Positions 1 through 7,017 of a stretch of DNA of 9,591 nucleotides are shown in pieces (position 1 is the stretch's first letter; each line of letters starts with the position of its first letter). The notes under the pieces are model-generated. The model was not told the origin of the DNA, searched no databases, and saw only the letters and a program-made list of their open reading frames with translations. Position numbers and translations under genes: made by a program. The stretch comes from Eubacterium sp. (GTDB lineage Bacteria; Bacillota; Clostridia; Lachnospirales; Lachnospiraceae): contig DOVJ01000207.1 in the NCBI GenBank assembly GCA_003520145.1, positions 1 to 9,591 of the forward strand, given 5' to 3'.

Positions 1-43
1 CAAATCGTTAAATTGTAGAAGAAACTAGAAAGTTGTAGGTGTT

Positions 44-922
44 ATGAGGAAATCAATTATAAGTGGTTTTGTTACGGTTATTATTATTTCTGTATTGTGC
101 AGTGCATGTGCTGATAAGAATAAGGCAGCGATTTCTAAAAGTCAAGAATATAGCGAGAACAAAATTATAATAAGGCCTGATTCTGGGATAATCGATAGTG
201 ATTCTGATGGAATAACTGATTTAGATGAAGTTTTTTATGTGGAATCAGATCCCCATAAAGCTGATACGGATGATAATGGCATAGATGATTATCATGATGA
301 TTCTGATTCTGATGGTATAATAAATGGAGAAGAAGTTAAGCTTGGGACTTATGCATGGACTGACGACTCGGATTTTGATGGTGTATCTGATTATGATGAA
401 CTCTATATATACTATACAGATCCGTGCGAGGAAGATACAGATAAGGACGGAGCTGATGACCTGTATGAGATAGAGCATGGTATGAATCCACTTGTGGCTG
501 ATAAGTCCTACGTGATGGAAAAGTCTGCGGGGGAAATCGGTCCTGGAACTACTGTTACAGTAAGTGTTAAGATGGAGGTTAAGAATGGATTGACAGATTC
601 GTTTGGAATAGGTAGAGTTACTTCGTATGATAATCCTTTCATAGTGCCTATGATAGCAGGATATATGGGACCTGGTTATAGCATATATGCTGATGGAGAA
701 TTTGATAAGGCGGAGCTTACATTCTTGTATGATACATCTAAGTGGACACTGTCAGATAAGTTCAATCCTAGTGTATATTACTTTAACGATGAAACCAAGA
801 GTTTTGAAGAACTTCCAGATCAGGTTGTTGAAGAAGGAAAAGTAACGGTTGATGTTACACGCGAAGGGATATATGTGCTTCTTAATAAGGTTGAATATGA
901 TAAGGTGTGGCATAAAGAATGA
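44..922 (+). CDS. Secreted lipoprotein with thrombospondin type 3-like calcium-binding repeats
   Basis: This 292-residue protein is probably exported and lipid-anchored. The N-terminus has a basic start (MRK), a hydrophobic core at about residues 5-18 and a lipobox-like CSAC whose last Cys (C22) would be the lipidated residue. Residues 51-140 carry five Asp-rich loops of the form DxDxDG or DxDxNG, starting near D51, D74, D86, D108 and D131. Their spacing of roughly 23, 12, 22 and 23 residues is typical of thrombospondin type 3 calcium-binding repeats, which usually form stalks or spacers in surface proteins. Residues 155-292 form a separate, probably beta-rich domain that I do not recognise; it contains FNPSVYYFN and ends in a predicted-strand segment (EGIYVLLNK). 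The ribosome binding site is weak (GTAGGTG before ATG). A terminator follows directly, so the gene ends its transcription unit. Surface location and calcium binding are inferred from motifs; no enzyme activity can be assigned. Confidence 0.8.
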   Translation: MRKSIISGFVTVIIISVLCSACADKNKAAISKSQEYSENKIIIRPDSGIIDSDSDGITDLDEVFYVESDPHKADTDDNGIDDYHDDSDSDGIINGEEVKLGTYAWTDDSDFDGVSDYDELYIYYTDPCEEDTDKDGADDLYEIEHGMNPLVADKSYVMEKSAGEIGPGTTVTVSVKMEVKNGLTDSFGIGRVTSYDNPFIVPMIAGYMGPGYSIYADGEFDKAELTFLYDTSKWTLSDKFNPSVYYFNDETKSFEELPDQVVEEGKVTVDVTREGIYVLLNKVEYDKVWHKE

Positions 923-938
923 TATAACAAACTAAACT

Positions 939-972
939 TAAGTCGGGGTTAAAGCTCCGACTTATATTTTTT
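939..972 (+). terminator. Rho-independent terminator after the lipoprotein gene
   Basis: A 10-bp stem pairs 939-948 with 955-964 (core AAGTCGG/CCGACTT, with one G-T pair) around a 6-nt loop. A T-rich tail follows, with six T at 967-972. It lies 17 bp past the lipoprotein stop and just before the next promoter, so it insulates the two transcription units. Confidence 0.85.
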
Positions 973-998
973 AGTTCATTACTGCAACTAACTCCCGA

Positions 999-1027
999 TT
1001 GACATAAGCGCGTTCTCAATGTATACT
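999..1027 (+). promoter_or_regulatory. Consensus housekeeping-sigma promoter of the yaaO-rsmI operon
   Basis: The -35 box TTGACA (999-1004) is a perfect match. It is separated by exactly 17 bp from TATACT (1022-1027), a 5/6 match to TATAAT. A start of transcription about 7 nt after the -10 box would fall near 1034. This leaves a leader of only about 17 nt before the preferred start codon at 1051. No operator palindrome is obvious around it. Confidence 0.85.
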
Positions 1028-1034
1028 GTTATAT

Positions 1035-1040
1035 GGAGGA
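1035..1040 (+). promoter_or_regulatory. Ribosome binding site deciding the start of the decarboxylase gene
   Basis: GGAGGA at 1035-1040 is a strong Shine-Dalgarno sequence 10 nt before ATG 1051. It lies inside the first codons of the longer reading frame that starts at ATG 1033. That upstream ATG has no ribosome binding site and coincides with the predicted transcription start, so 1051 is the more credible start. Confidence 0.7.
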
Positions 1041-1050
1041 TTATGACTTC

Positions 1051-2445
1051 ATGGAGCTTGAGAACAGATTGAAAGTGTATTGCGAGGATTCTTATTATCC
1101 TTTTCATATGCCTGGACATAAGAGAAATCCTGATTTTTCTATGTTTGGATGTAAGATGGGTTGTTATGATATAACAGAGATTCCAGGGTTTGATAACCTG
1201 GCCAATCCTTCTGATATCCTTAAGGAAGAGCAGGATAGGATTAGTGCGTTCTATGGATGCGACAAGACATTTCTTCTTGTTAACGGATGTACGGGAGGAG
1301 TTCTTAGCGCTATGGCGCTTGTATATGCCATGTATGGTGCGCATACTAAGGTTTTGATGGGCAGGAATTGTCACAGGTCTGTGTACAATGCGCTTTGCCT
1401 GAATAACCTTATACCGGTTTACATGTGGCCGGAGTATTTTGAGAATTCGGGGATTCTGTGTGGTATAGGAGCTGATGAAGTTAAGGATTTCTTAAATCGT
1501 GAACCTGATATCAAGGCACTTGTGATCACGAGTCCGACTTATGAGGGCGTGTTAAGTGATATGAATGCGATTGCCAAGGTATGTCATGAGAAGGGCGTTA
1601 TGGTCATAGTTGATGAGGCTCATGGAGCTCATCTGGGAGCGGAAGGATTTCCTATGGACAGCGTGAGATCAGGATGTGACATAGTCATACATGGTCTTCA
1701 TAAGACCTTGCCTGCGCTTACTCAGACTGCTGTTATGCATGTGAATGCGGGCATCGCTGATATAGGGCTTCTTGGCAGGATCATCTCTATGTATCAGACT
1801 TCATCGCCATCATATATTCTTATGACATCGGCTGTTAAGGCTATGGATATATATATGAATGGTACTGGATTTAAGGAATATTATTCGAGGCTTAAGAAGC
1901 TTAGAAGTGAATTGAGGGAAAACCTGACTAAGTTATCACTTTTTGAGCCTTATGAGATATATGATCCTTCGAAGATAGTTATCATGACTAATGGATATAT
2001 GGATGGTGCGAAGCTTGCTTCTATGCTTAGGGCTCGTAAGCTTGAGATAGAGATGGCGGCGCCTGGATATATCATATGTATGACATCTGTTGGCGATACG
2101 AACGAAGGTTTTTCGAGACTTAAGATGGTTCTTTTTGATATTGACGCTTCAATCAAAGAGGCGGGCAGCCACCAGAGGCTTGTGGAGATGTCACACTTAA
2201 GACCGAGGATAGAATTCGCGCCTTGCGATGCATTTGCCGCAAGAAGAGAGCGTGTTGTTCTTAGGGCTGCTGTCGGAAGGATATGTGCTTCGAACATATG
2301 CGTCTATCCACCGGGGGTTCCTATGATAGCGACGGGTGAGGTCTTTGACAGTAAGGTCATAGATATGCTGTCTTACTATGTGAACAGCCCGTACGAGGTT
2401 ATAGGTATAGACAAGGAAGGCTGTGTGGAGGTTGTGAGCCGATGA
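1051..2445 (+). CDS. yaaO: Orn/Lys/Arg decarboxylase-family PLP enzyme (YaaO-like)
   Basis: This 464-residue fold-type I PLP enzyme belongs to the Orn/Lys/Arg decarboxylase family, close to the short Firmicute form typified by B. subtilis YaaO. Visible motifs include MPGHKRN at residues 20-26, NGCTGG at about 78-83, DEAHGAH at 188-194 (the Asp that contacts the PLP pyridine nitrogen and the His that stacks on the ring) and HGLHKTLP at 214-221, in which K218 is the expected Schiff-base lysine. The C-terminal domain includes PPGVP and ends near residue 464. Family members decarboxylate basic amino acids to polyamine precursors; the substrate of this one cannot be read from sequence. I chose ATG 1051 over ATG 1033 because GGAGGA lies between them and the promoter puts transcription start near 1034. 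It is the first gene of the operon and its stop overlaps the next start (ATGA). Confidence 0.9.
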   Translation: MELENRLKVYCEDSYYPFHMPGHKRNPDFSMFGCKMGCYDITEIPGFDNLANPSDILKEEQDRISAFYGCDKTFLLVNGCTGGVLSAMALVYAMYGAHTKVLMGRNCHRSVYNALCLNNLIPVYMWPEYFENSGILCGIGADEVKDFLNREPDIKALVITSPTYEGVLSDMNAIAKVCHEKGVMVIVDEAHGAHLGAEGFPMDSVRSGCDIVIHGLHKTLPALTQTAVMHVNAGIADIGLLGRIISMYQTSSPSYILMTSAVKAMDIYMNGTGFKEYYSRLKKLRSELRENLTKLSLFEPYEIYDPSKIVIMTNGYMDGAKLASMLRARKLEIEMAAPGYIICMTSVGDTNEGFSRLKMVLFDIDASIKEAGSHQRLVEMSHLRPRIEFAPCDAFAARRERVVLRAAVGRICASNICVYPPGVPMIATGEVFDSKVIDMLSYYVNSPYEVIGIDKEGCVEVVSR

Positions 2446-3041
2446 GTCGGATATGGTATATACTTGGGAAAAGTGCTTCTGGTAAGGATTCTATATACAA
2501 GGAGCTTATTAAGGATGAGGCGCTTAATCTTAAGCCTGTAGTTCTCTACACCACGAGGCCTATGCGTGAGGGCGAGAAGGATAAGGTTGATTATAACTTC
2601 ATAGATGAGGATATGGTTGCTAAGCTTGAGGCTGAAGGCAAGGTCATAGAAAAGAGAGTATATCAGACCGTTCACGGGCCGTGGACTTATATGACCTGTG
2701 CCCAACCCCTTGTTGATGGAGATATGATCGCGATAGGAACGCCTGAATCCTACGAAAAGATCAGGAATTACTATCCTGAAGGGGTGGTTGTTCCGATATA
2801 TATAGAGGTACCGGATGATGTAAGACTCATGCGTGCGATCAAGAGAGAGCAGACGCAGTCTAAGCCGTCCTATGAAGAGGTATGCAGGAGGTTTTTAGCC
2901 GATTCTGTTGATTTTTCCGAGGATAAGCTTAATGCTCTTAATATAAGCAGAAGATTCTGCAATGATGATTTTGACAGGTGTCTTAATGATATAAGAAGTG
3001 CTATGAAAACGGGTGAAGCCTATGGATATAAAGATAAATGA
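2442..3041 (+). CDS. Divergent guanylate kinase-like protein in the position of tmk
   Basis: This 199-residue protein is of the guanylate kinase fold family. The P-loop GKSASGKDS is at residues 9-17, and the GMP-binding-type segment TTRPMREGEKDKVDYNF is at 37-53, with R39, R42, E45 and Y51 matching positions conserved in Gmk. Beyond this it departs from standard Gmk. The region that normally reads YGT is HGPWTY, and the segment IGTPESYEKIR sits where Gmk has its acidic DxQG motif, so that Asp appears to be missing. A conserved-looking CRRFLADSVDFSED block lies near the C-terminus. It is not a thymidylate kinase: the DRY-type motif is absent. In B. subtilis the equivalent slot, after yaaO and before yaaR-holB, is tmk. 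Nucleotide binding is likely; GMP kinase activity is uncertain. It starts in a 4-bp ATGA overlap with yaaO and runs 20 bp into yaaR. Confidence 0.8.
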   Translation: MSRIWYILGKSASGKDSIYKELIKDEALNLKPVVLYTTRPMREGEKDKVDYNFIDEDMVAKLEAEGKVIEKRVYQTVHGPWTYMTCAQPLVDGDMIAIGTPESYEKIRNYYPEGVVVPIYIEVPDDVRLMRAIKREQTQSKPSYEEVCRRFLADSVDFSEDKLNALNISRRFCNDDFDRCLNDIRSAMKTGEAYGYKDK

Positions 3042-3465
3042 GATCCTCAATTCTATACAGACCGGCAAAGTGAACAACTCTGCCGCCCCTGCATCTGATG
3101 CTTTTAAGTTCACGCTTATAAGCAATATAGAGGAGAAGGATCTGAAGGAAAAACTATCGAACATGCTTGGGGAGATAGGAAAGCTCGGCGATCGTATCAA
3201 GAAGCACATGGATGTAAAAGATATGAAGCAGTACAGGGCTCTTATCAAGGATTTCCTCAACGAAGTGGTGAATCGTTCCCATGAGTTTTCGAGGGAGAAT
3301 TTTCTTGACCGCAAGGGACGGCATAGAGTGTACGGTATCATAAGACAGGTAGATGACAACCTTGATAAGCTTGCTAAGGAGCTTATCGCGGATGAGAAGG
3401 ATGGTATCGCGATACTTGAGAAGGTAGATGAGATAAGGGGACTTCTTCTGGATATCCTGACATAG
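3022..3465 (+). CDS. yaaR: YaaR family protein (DUF327)
   Basis: This 147-residue, soluble, mostly helical protein matches the YaaR/DUF327 family in length (about 146 residues in B. subtilis) and in pattern. The central segment is YRALIKDFLNEVVNRSHEF, followed by the signature DRKGRHRVYGIIRQVDDNLD and a C-terminal EIRGLLLDIL. The family has no well-established biochemical role; it is recognised mainly by its fixed position upstream of holB. A longer frame begins at GTG 3013. ATG 3022 is preferred because GGGTG at 3011-3015 is then placed 6 nt upstream. The start lies 20 bp inside the guanylate kinase-like gene, which suggests translational coupling. Confidence 0.85.
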   Translation: MDIKINEILNSIQTGKVNNSAAPASDAFKFTLISNIEEKDLKEKLSNMLGEIGKLGDRIKKHMDVKDMKQYRALIKDFLNEVVNRSHEFSRENFLDRKGRHRVYGIIRQVDDNLDKLAKELIADEKDGIAILEKVDEIRGLLLDILT

Positions 3466-3482
3466 AAAGAGAGGGCGATAAT

Positions 3483-4481
3483 ATGAACGGATTTGATGAG
3501 ATCATAGGTCATGAGGAGATAAAAAAGCATTTGACGGATGCCATCAGTTCGAAGAAGGTATCCCATGCATATATATTTGATGGAGAAGACGGATGCGGAA
3601 AACGTATGATGGCCACTGCATTTGTTAAGACACTTCTTTGCGAAAAGGGTGGAACATCTCCATGCAATGAGTGCACATCCTGCAAGCAGATGGATTCTTC
3701 GAACAATCCTGATGTTCGCTGGGTAACTCATGCTAAGCCGGGAATCATATCAGTTGATGAGATAAGAGAGCAGCTTGTGTCGGATACGCTCATAAAGCCG
3801 TATGCCGCAGAGCGTAAGGTATATATAATCGACGAGGCGCAGTACCTGAATGTTGCGGCACAGAATGCCATGCTCAAGACTATCGAGGAACCGCCAGCTT
3901 ATGTGACGATCATCATGCTGACTAATAATAGTGAAATGTTCCTGCAAACTATACTTTCTAGGTGCGTAACCCTGAAGTTTAAGCCTGTTGACAATGAACT
4001 GGTGGCTGATTATATCATAAAACAGTGTCATATGCCAGAGTATCAGGCGAGGCTTTGTGCGCACTTTTCCGGAGGCAATGTGGGTAAAGCGCTGCTTCTG
4101 GCCAATGGTGGTGAGATCGCAGGTATAAGAGAAGAGGTTCTTGGAATCCTCAAGTACAGCGATCAGATGAATATAAGCGAGCTTATATCAGCAGTTAAGA
4201 CGTCAAGCAAGTATAAGGTTACACCTTATGAATATATAGACTTCTTCCTGATGTGGTACAGGGATATCCTTATGTATAAGGCGACTATGGACCCTAACAG
4301 GATCATGTATAAGAGTGAGATCAATTCCATCATAGATCAGTCTAAGATCATATCATATGAAGGTCTTGAGAGGATTATAGAGGCGCTTGAGAAGGCCAAA
4401 AAGAGGCTTAAGGCCAACGTAAACTTCGAGACTACGATGGAACTTATGTTTTTAGTTATAAAAGAAAGAGGAAAAGAATGA
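3483..4481 (+). CDS. holB: DNA polymerase III subunit delta'
   Basis: This 332-residue AAA+ protein is a clamp-loader subunit that helps place the beta clamp on DNA as part of the delta-tau/gamma-delta' complex. HAYIFDGEDGCGK at residues 28-40 holds the P-loop; the residue after K40 is Arg instead of Ser/Thr, in keeping with delta' being a poor or inactive ATPase. C53, C61, C64 and C67 form the zinc-binding insertion typical of the family. The Walker B equivalent DEAQ is at 117-120, followed by NAMLKTIEEPP at 128-138, and SRC at 159-161 supplies the arginine finger. The start is supported by GAGGG at 3471-3475. It lies 17 bp after yaaR, and its stop overlaps the yaaT start (ATGA). Confidence 0.95.
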   Translation: MNGFDEIIGHEEIKKHLTDAISSKKVSHAYIFDGEDGCGKRMMATAFVKTLLCEKGGTSPCNECTSCKQMDSSNNPDVRWVTHAKPGIISVDEIREQLVSDTLIKPYAAERKVYIIDEAQYLNVAAQNAMLKTIEEPPAYVTIIMLTNNSEMFLQTILSRCVTLKFKPVDNELVADYIIKQCHMPEYQARLCAHFSGGNVGKALLLANGGEIAGIREEVLGILKYSDQMNISELISAVKTSSKYKVTPYEYIDFFLMWYRDILMYKATMDPNRIMYKSEINSIIDQSKIISYEGLERIIEALEKAKKRLKANVNFETTMELMFLVIKERGKE

Positions 4482-5383
4482 AGGTAATCGGTGTAAGGTT
4501 AAGGAAAGCCGGTAAAGTCTATTACTTTAATGGGAAAGATTATGTGTTTAAGTACAACGACCCAGTCATAGTTGAGACTGCAAGGGGCGTAGAATTGGGA
4601 AGAGTTGTGGTTCCTGAGAGGAATATCGACCCTTCGACTCTGGCAACTCCGCTTAAGACTATCTTAAGACCGGCGACAGAGGCTGATGTAAAGCATGACG
4701 CTGAGAATAAGGAAAGGTGTAAAGAGGCATACAGGATATGTAAAGAGAAGATCCTCTTAAGGAATCTTCCTATGAAGCTTATCAGTGCTGAGTATACATT
4801 TGACAACAATAAGATTCTCTTCTACTTCTTTGCGGAGGGAAGAGTAGACTTCAGAGAGCTTGTTAAGGATCTTGCCCCTATTTTCAGGACAAGAGTTGAA
4901 CTTCGTCAGGTGGGCATCAAGGATGCTACCAAGATGATGGGTGGCATGGGCATATGCGGACGTGAATTCTGCTGTCATTCTTTCCTTGACGACTTCAGTG
5001 GCGCGACTATTAAGATGGCGAAGGATCAGAATCTTACGCTTAGCTCAGGCAATCTTACCGGCTTCTGCGGAAGGCTTATGTGCTGCCTTAAGTATGAATC
5101 AGAGACCTATGAATATCTTAACAGTAAGCTTCCTGATATGGGCGATGAGGTCATAGCATCTGATGGCAACGTCGGAACTGTTGTTGGAATCAACATCCTC
5201 ATGCAGAAGGTCAAGGTCAAGATTGTTCATGATGATGATTCTGATATCAACGAATACCATGTAGATGAACTTAAGATCAAGGAAAAAAGAAGAAAAGAGC
5301 GCAAGAATCGTGAAGAAGACGCTGAACTGCGCGCTTTGGAGAAACTTGAAAAGAAGGAAGGAACTTCGGCTCTTGATGACTGA
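4478..5383 (+). CDS. yaaT: PSP1 domain protein RicT/YaaT
   Basis: This 301-residue PSP1-family protein corresponds to B. subtilis YaaT (RicT). RicT acts with RicA (YmcA) and RicF (YlbF) in a complex that carries iron-sulfur clusters and promotes RNase Y-dependent mRNA processing; it is also linked to sporulation and competence. The diagnostic cysteines are present in two matching blocks, CGREFCC at residues 160-166 and CGRLMCC at 197-203, so all six candidate ligands are intact. The N-terminus (VIGVRLRKAGKVYYF) is typical. The last 35 or so residues form a highly charged Lys/Glu tail that is probably disordered or helical. It starts by a 4-bp overlap with holB, as in other Firmicutes, and overlaps yabB by 8 bp. 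Whether ricA and ricF exist in this genome cannot be seen here. Confidence 0.93.
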   Translation: MKVIGVRLRKAGKVYYFNGKDYVFKYNDPVIVETARGVELGRVVVPERNIDPSTLATPLKTILRPATEADVKHDAENKERCKEAYRICKEKILLRNLPMKLISAEYTFDNNKILFYFFAEGRVDFRELVKDLAPIFRTRVELRQVGIKDATKMMGGMGICGREFCCHSFLDDFSGATIKMAKDQNLTLSSGNLTGFCGRLMCCLKYESETYEYLNSKLPDMGDEVIASDGNVGTVVGINILMQKVKVKIVHDDDSDINEYHVDELKIKEKRRKERKNREEDAELRALEKLEKKEGTSALDD

Positions 5384-6164
5384 TGATATAGTGCTTCGGG
5401 ATAATGAGAGAATAGATGATCTTAACAGAGCGGGTTTTCGTATCATACAGGATCCTAAGGTTTTTTGCTTTGGCATGGATGCCGTCTTGCTTGCTTCTTA
5501 CGCAAGCAGCGAGTGCCGGGCCATGAAGAAGGGATCGCTTAAGATATGTGATCTCGGGACAGGAACAGGTGTCATACCTATCCTTATGGCGGCGAGAGAA
5601 TCAGGCGACGGTGCGTGTTACGATAATGTATCCGATTATGACTGTGTTGAGATACAGCCTGTGAGCGTGGATATGGCAGGGCGAAGCATCAGGCTTAACC
5701 ATCTTGAGGAGCATATTAAGGTTCATGAGGGCGATATTAACGACGTGAAGCTTTTTTTAAAGGCTCACAGTTATGACTGCGTGACCTCTAATCCGCCTTA
5801 TATGTCGGCGCATGCAGGACTTAAGAATCCGTCGGATGTGAAGATGATAGCAAGACATGAGATCTTAGTTGATCTTGATGGAATATGCAAGGCAGCGTCG
5901 ACTCTTCTAAAATGTGGTGGCTGCTTCTATATGGTTCACAGACCGTCACGTCTTGTGGATATATTCTCCTCTCTTAGAAAGTATTCTATGGAACCGAAGG
6001 CAGTACGCATGATACACGCAAGAGAGAAAGAAGAGGCAAACATGGTCCTTGTTAAGGCAAGGAAGGATGCTAAGCCTCAGCTTACAGTCTTACCGCCGCT
6101 TTTTATCTATGAGGATGATAACGAATATACAAAAGAAGTGAGAGATATATATTATGGAGAATAG
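5376..6164 (+). CDS. yabB: tRNA1(Val) adenine-37 N6-methyltransferase-like protein (YabB/TrmN6 family)
   Basis: This 262-residue SAM-dependent methyltransferase is of the small (MTS) class. SAM-binding motif I is CDLGTGTGVIPILMA at about residues 58-72, the acidic motif is VEIQ at 91-94, and the catalytic NPPY of N6-adenine methyltransferases is at 139-142. The N-terminal stretch (AGFRIIQDPKVFCFGMDAVLLA) is characteristic of YabB/TrmN6, which methylates A37 of tRNA1(Val) in E. coli; the target in this organism is inferred. The reading frame stays open back to 5265, but those 37 extra codons are yaaT sequence read in another frame. ATG 5376 gives the family N-terminus and an 8-bp overlap with yaaT. 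A GGAAGG at about 5356-5361 is rather far from the start, so coupling to yaaT translation is likely. It overlaps rsmI by 11 bp. Confidence 0.9.
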   Translation: MTDDIVLRDNERIDDLNRAGFRIIQDPKVFCFGMDAVLLASYASSECRAMKKGSLKICDLGTGTGVIPILMAARESGDGACYDNVSDYDCVEIQPVSVDMAGRSIRLNHLEEHIKVHEGDINDVKLFLKAHSYDCVTSNPPYMSAHAGLKNPSDVKMIARHEILVDLDGICKAASTLLKCGGCFYMVHRPSRLVDIFSSLRKYSMEPKAVRMIHAREKEEANMVLVKARKDAKPQLTVLPPLFIYEDDNEYTKEVRDIYYGE

Positions 6165-7017
6165 TGCGGGGATTCTGTATCTGGTGGCCACACCCATAGG
6201 TAATCTTGAGGATATGAGCTGCAGGGCTATAAGGACTCTTAAGGAGGCAGATCTTATCGCTGCTGAGGATACCAGAAACAGTATCAAGCTTTTGAATCAT
6301 TTTGAGATAGATACGCCCATGACCAGTTATCATGAGCACAATAAGTACGATAAAGCGCAATATCTGGTTGATGAGATACTAGCGGGAAAGAATGTGGCTC
6401 TTATAACAGATGCTGGAACTCCCGGTATATCAGACCCAGGTGAAGTGGTTGTTGCAGAGTGTATAAAAAACGGTATCGAGGTGACTTCGATTCCGGGGCC
6501 GGCAGCCTGTATCAATGCGCTTATCATATCGGGGCTTTCTACTAGGCGATTTAAGTTTGAAGCCTTCCTGCCATCTAATAAGAAGCAGCGAAAGGATATA
6601 CTTGAGCTTCTGAAAGATGAGACTGCAACCATGATCATATATGAAGCTCCGCATCATCTTGTTGGAACCTTGGATGAACTTTTTGAAGCCTTGGGTGACA
6701 GAAGATGTGCTGTAGTTAAGGAGATAACAAAGAAGCATGAGACGGTCTACAGAGGGACTCTTGGGAGTGCATGCGCTTATTATAAGGCGAATGAACCGAA
6801 GGGCGAGTATGTTATCGTCATAGAGGGCAGGAGTATAGAGGAATTAAAGGATGATAAGAGGCAGTCTTATCTGGATATGAGTATAGAAGAACACTTCAAC
6901 ATGTGTATTGAAGAGGGGCTTGACAGGAAGAGTGCTATGAAGAGGGTGGCGCTTGAAAGGGGAATCAGCAAAAAAGATGTATATAGGGAATTGATCCCGG
7001 GAGAAAGTGATGATTAA
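6154..7017 (+). CDS. rsmI: 16S rRNA (cytidine-1402 2'-O)-methyltransferase RsmI
   Basis: This 287-residue member of the tetrapyrrole-methylase superfamily methylates the 2'-O of C1402 in the 16S rRNA decoding centre. Evidence is the N-terminal GILYLVATPIGNLEDM, the AEDTR motif, the SAM-site loop DAGTPGISDPG and the segment IPGPAACINAL. The C-terminal RsmI-specific helical region (MSIEEHFNMCIEEGLDRKSAMKRVA) also fits. Length is normal and no key motif is broken. ATG 6154 lies 11 bp inside yabB, after a purine-rich stretch (AAGTGAGAG). RsmI acts after assembly of the 30S subunit; together with yabB it gives the operon two RNA methyltransferases. Confidence 0.95.
   Translation: MENSAGILYLVATPIGNLEDMSCRAIRTLKEADLIAAEDTRNSIKLLNHFEIDTPMTSYHEHNKYDKAQYLVDEILAGKNVALITDAGTPGISDPGEVVVAECIKNGIEVTSIPGPAACINALIISGLSTRRFKFEAFLPSNKKQRKDILELLKDETATMIIYEAPHHLVGTLDELFEALGDRRCAVVKEITKKHETVYRGTLGSACAYYKANEPKGEYVIVIEGRSIEELKDDKRQSYLDMSIEEHFNMCIEEGLDRKSAMKRVALERGISKKDVYRELIPGESDD

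Noticed and set aside
1..43. Search for a promoter of the lipoprotein gene
   Set aside because: The 43 bp before the start are AT-rich but contain no convincing -35/-10 pair; the promoter probably lies outside the window.
988..1374. 128-codon frame on the - strand over the start of the decarboxylase gene
   Set aside because: It is antisense to a clear PLP-enzyme coding region, has no ribosome binding site or family motif, and would cross the consensus promoter.
2895..3731. Long 278-codon open frame on the - strand
   Set aside because: It is antisense to yaaR, holB and the end of the kinase-like gene. Its Ser/Ile-rich composition with no domain pattern is typical of a shadow of purine-rich genes.
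5265..5375. Upstream 37-codon extension of the yabB reading frame
   Set aside because: It lies entirely within yaaT in another frame, is full of Lys/Arg from the yaaT tail, and precedes the family N-terminus that begins at 5376.
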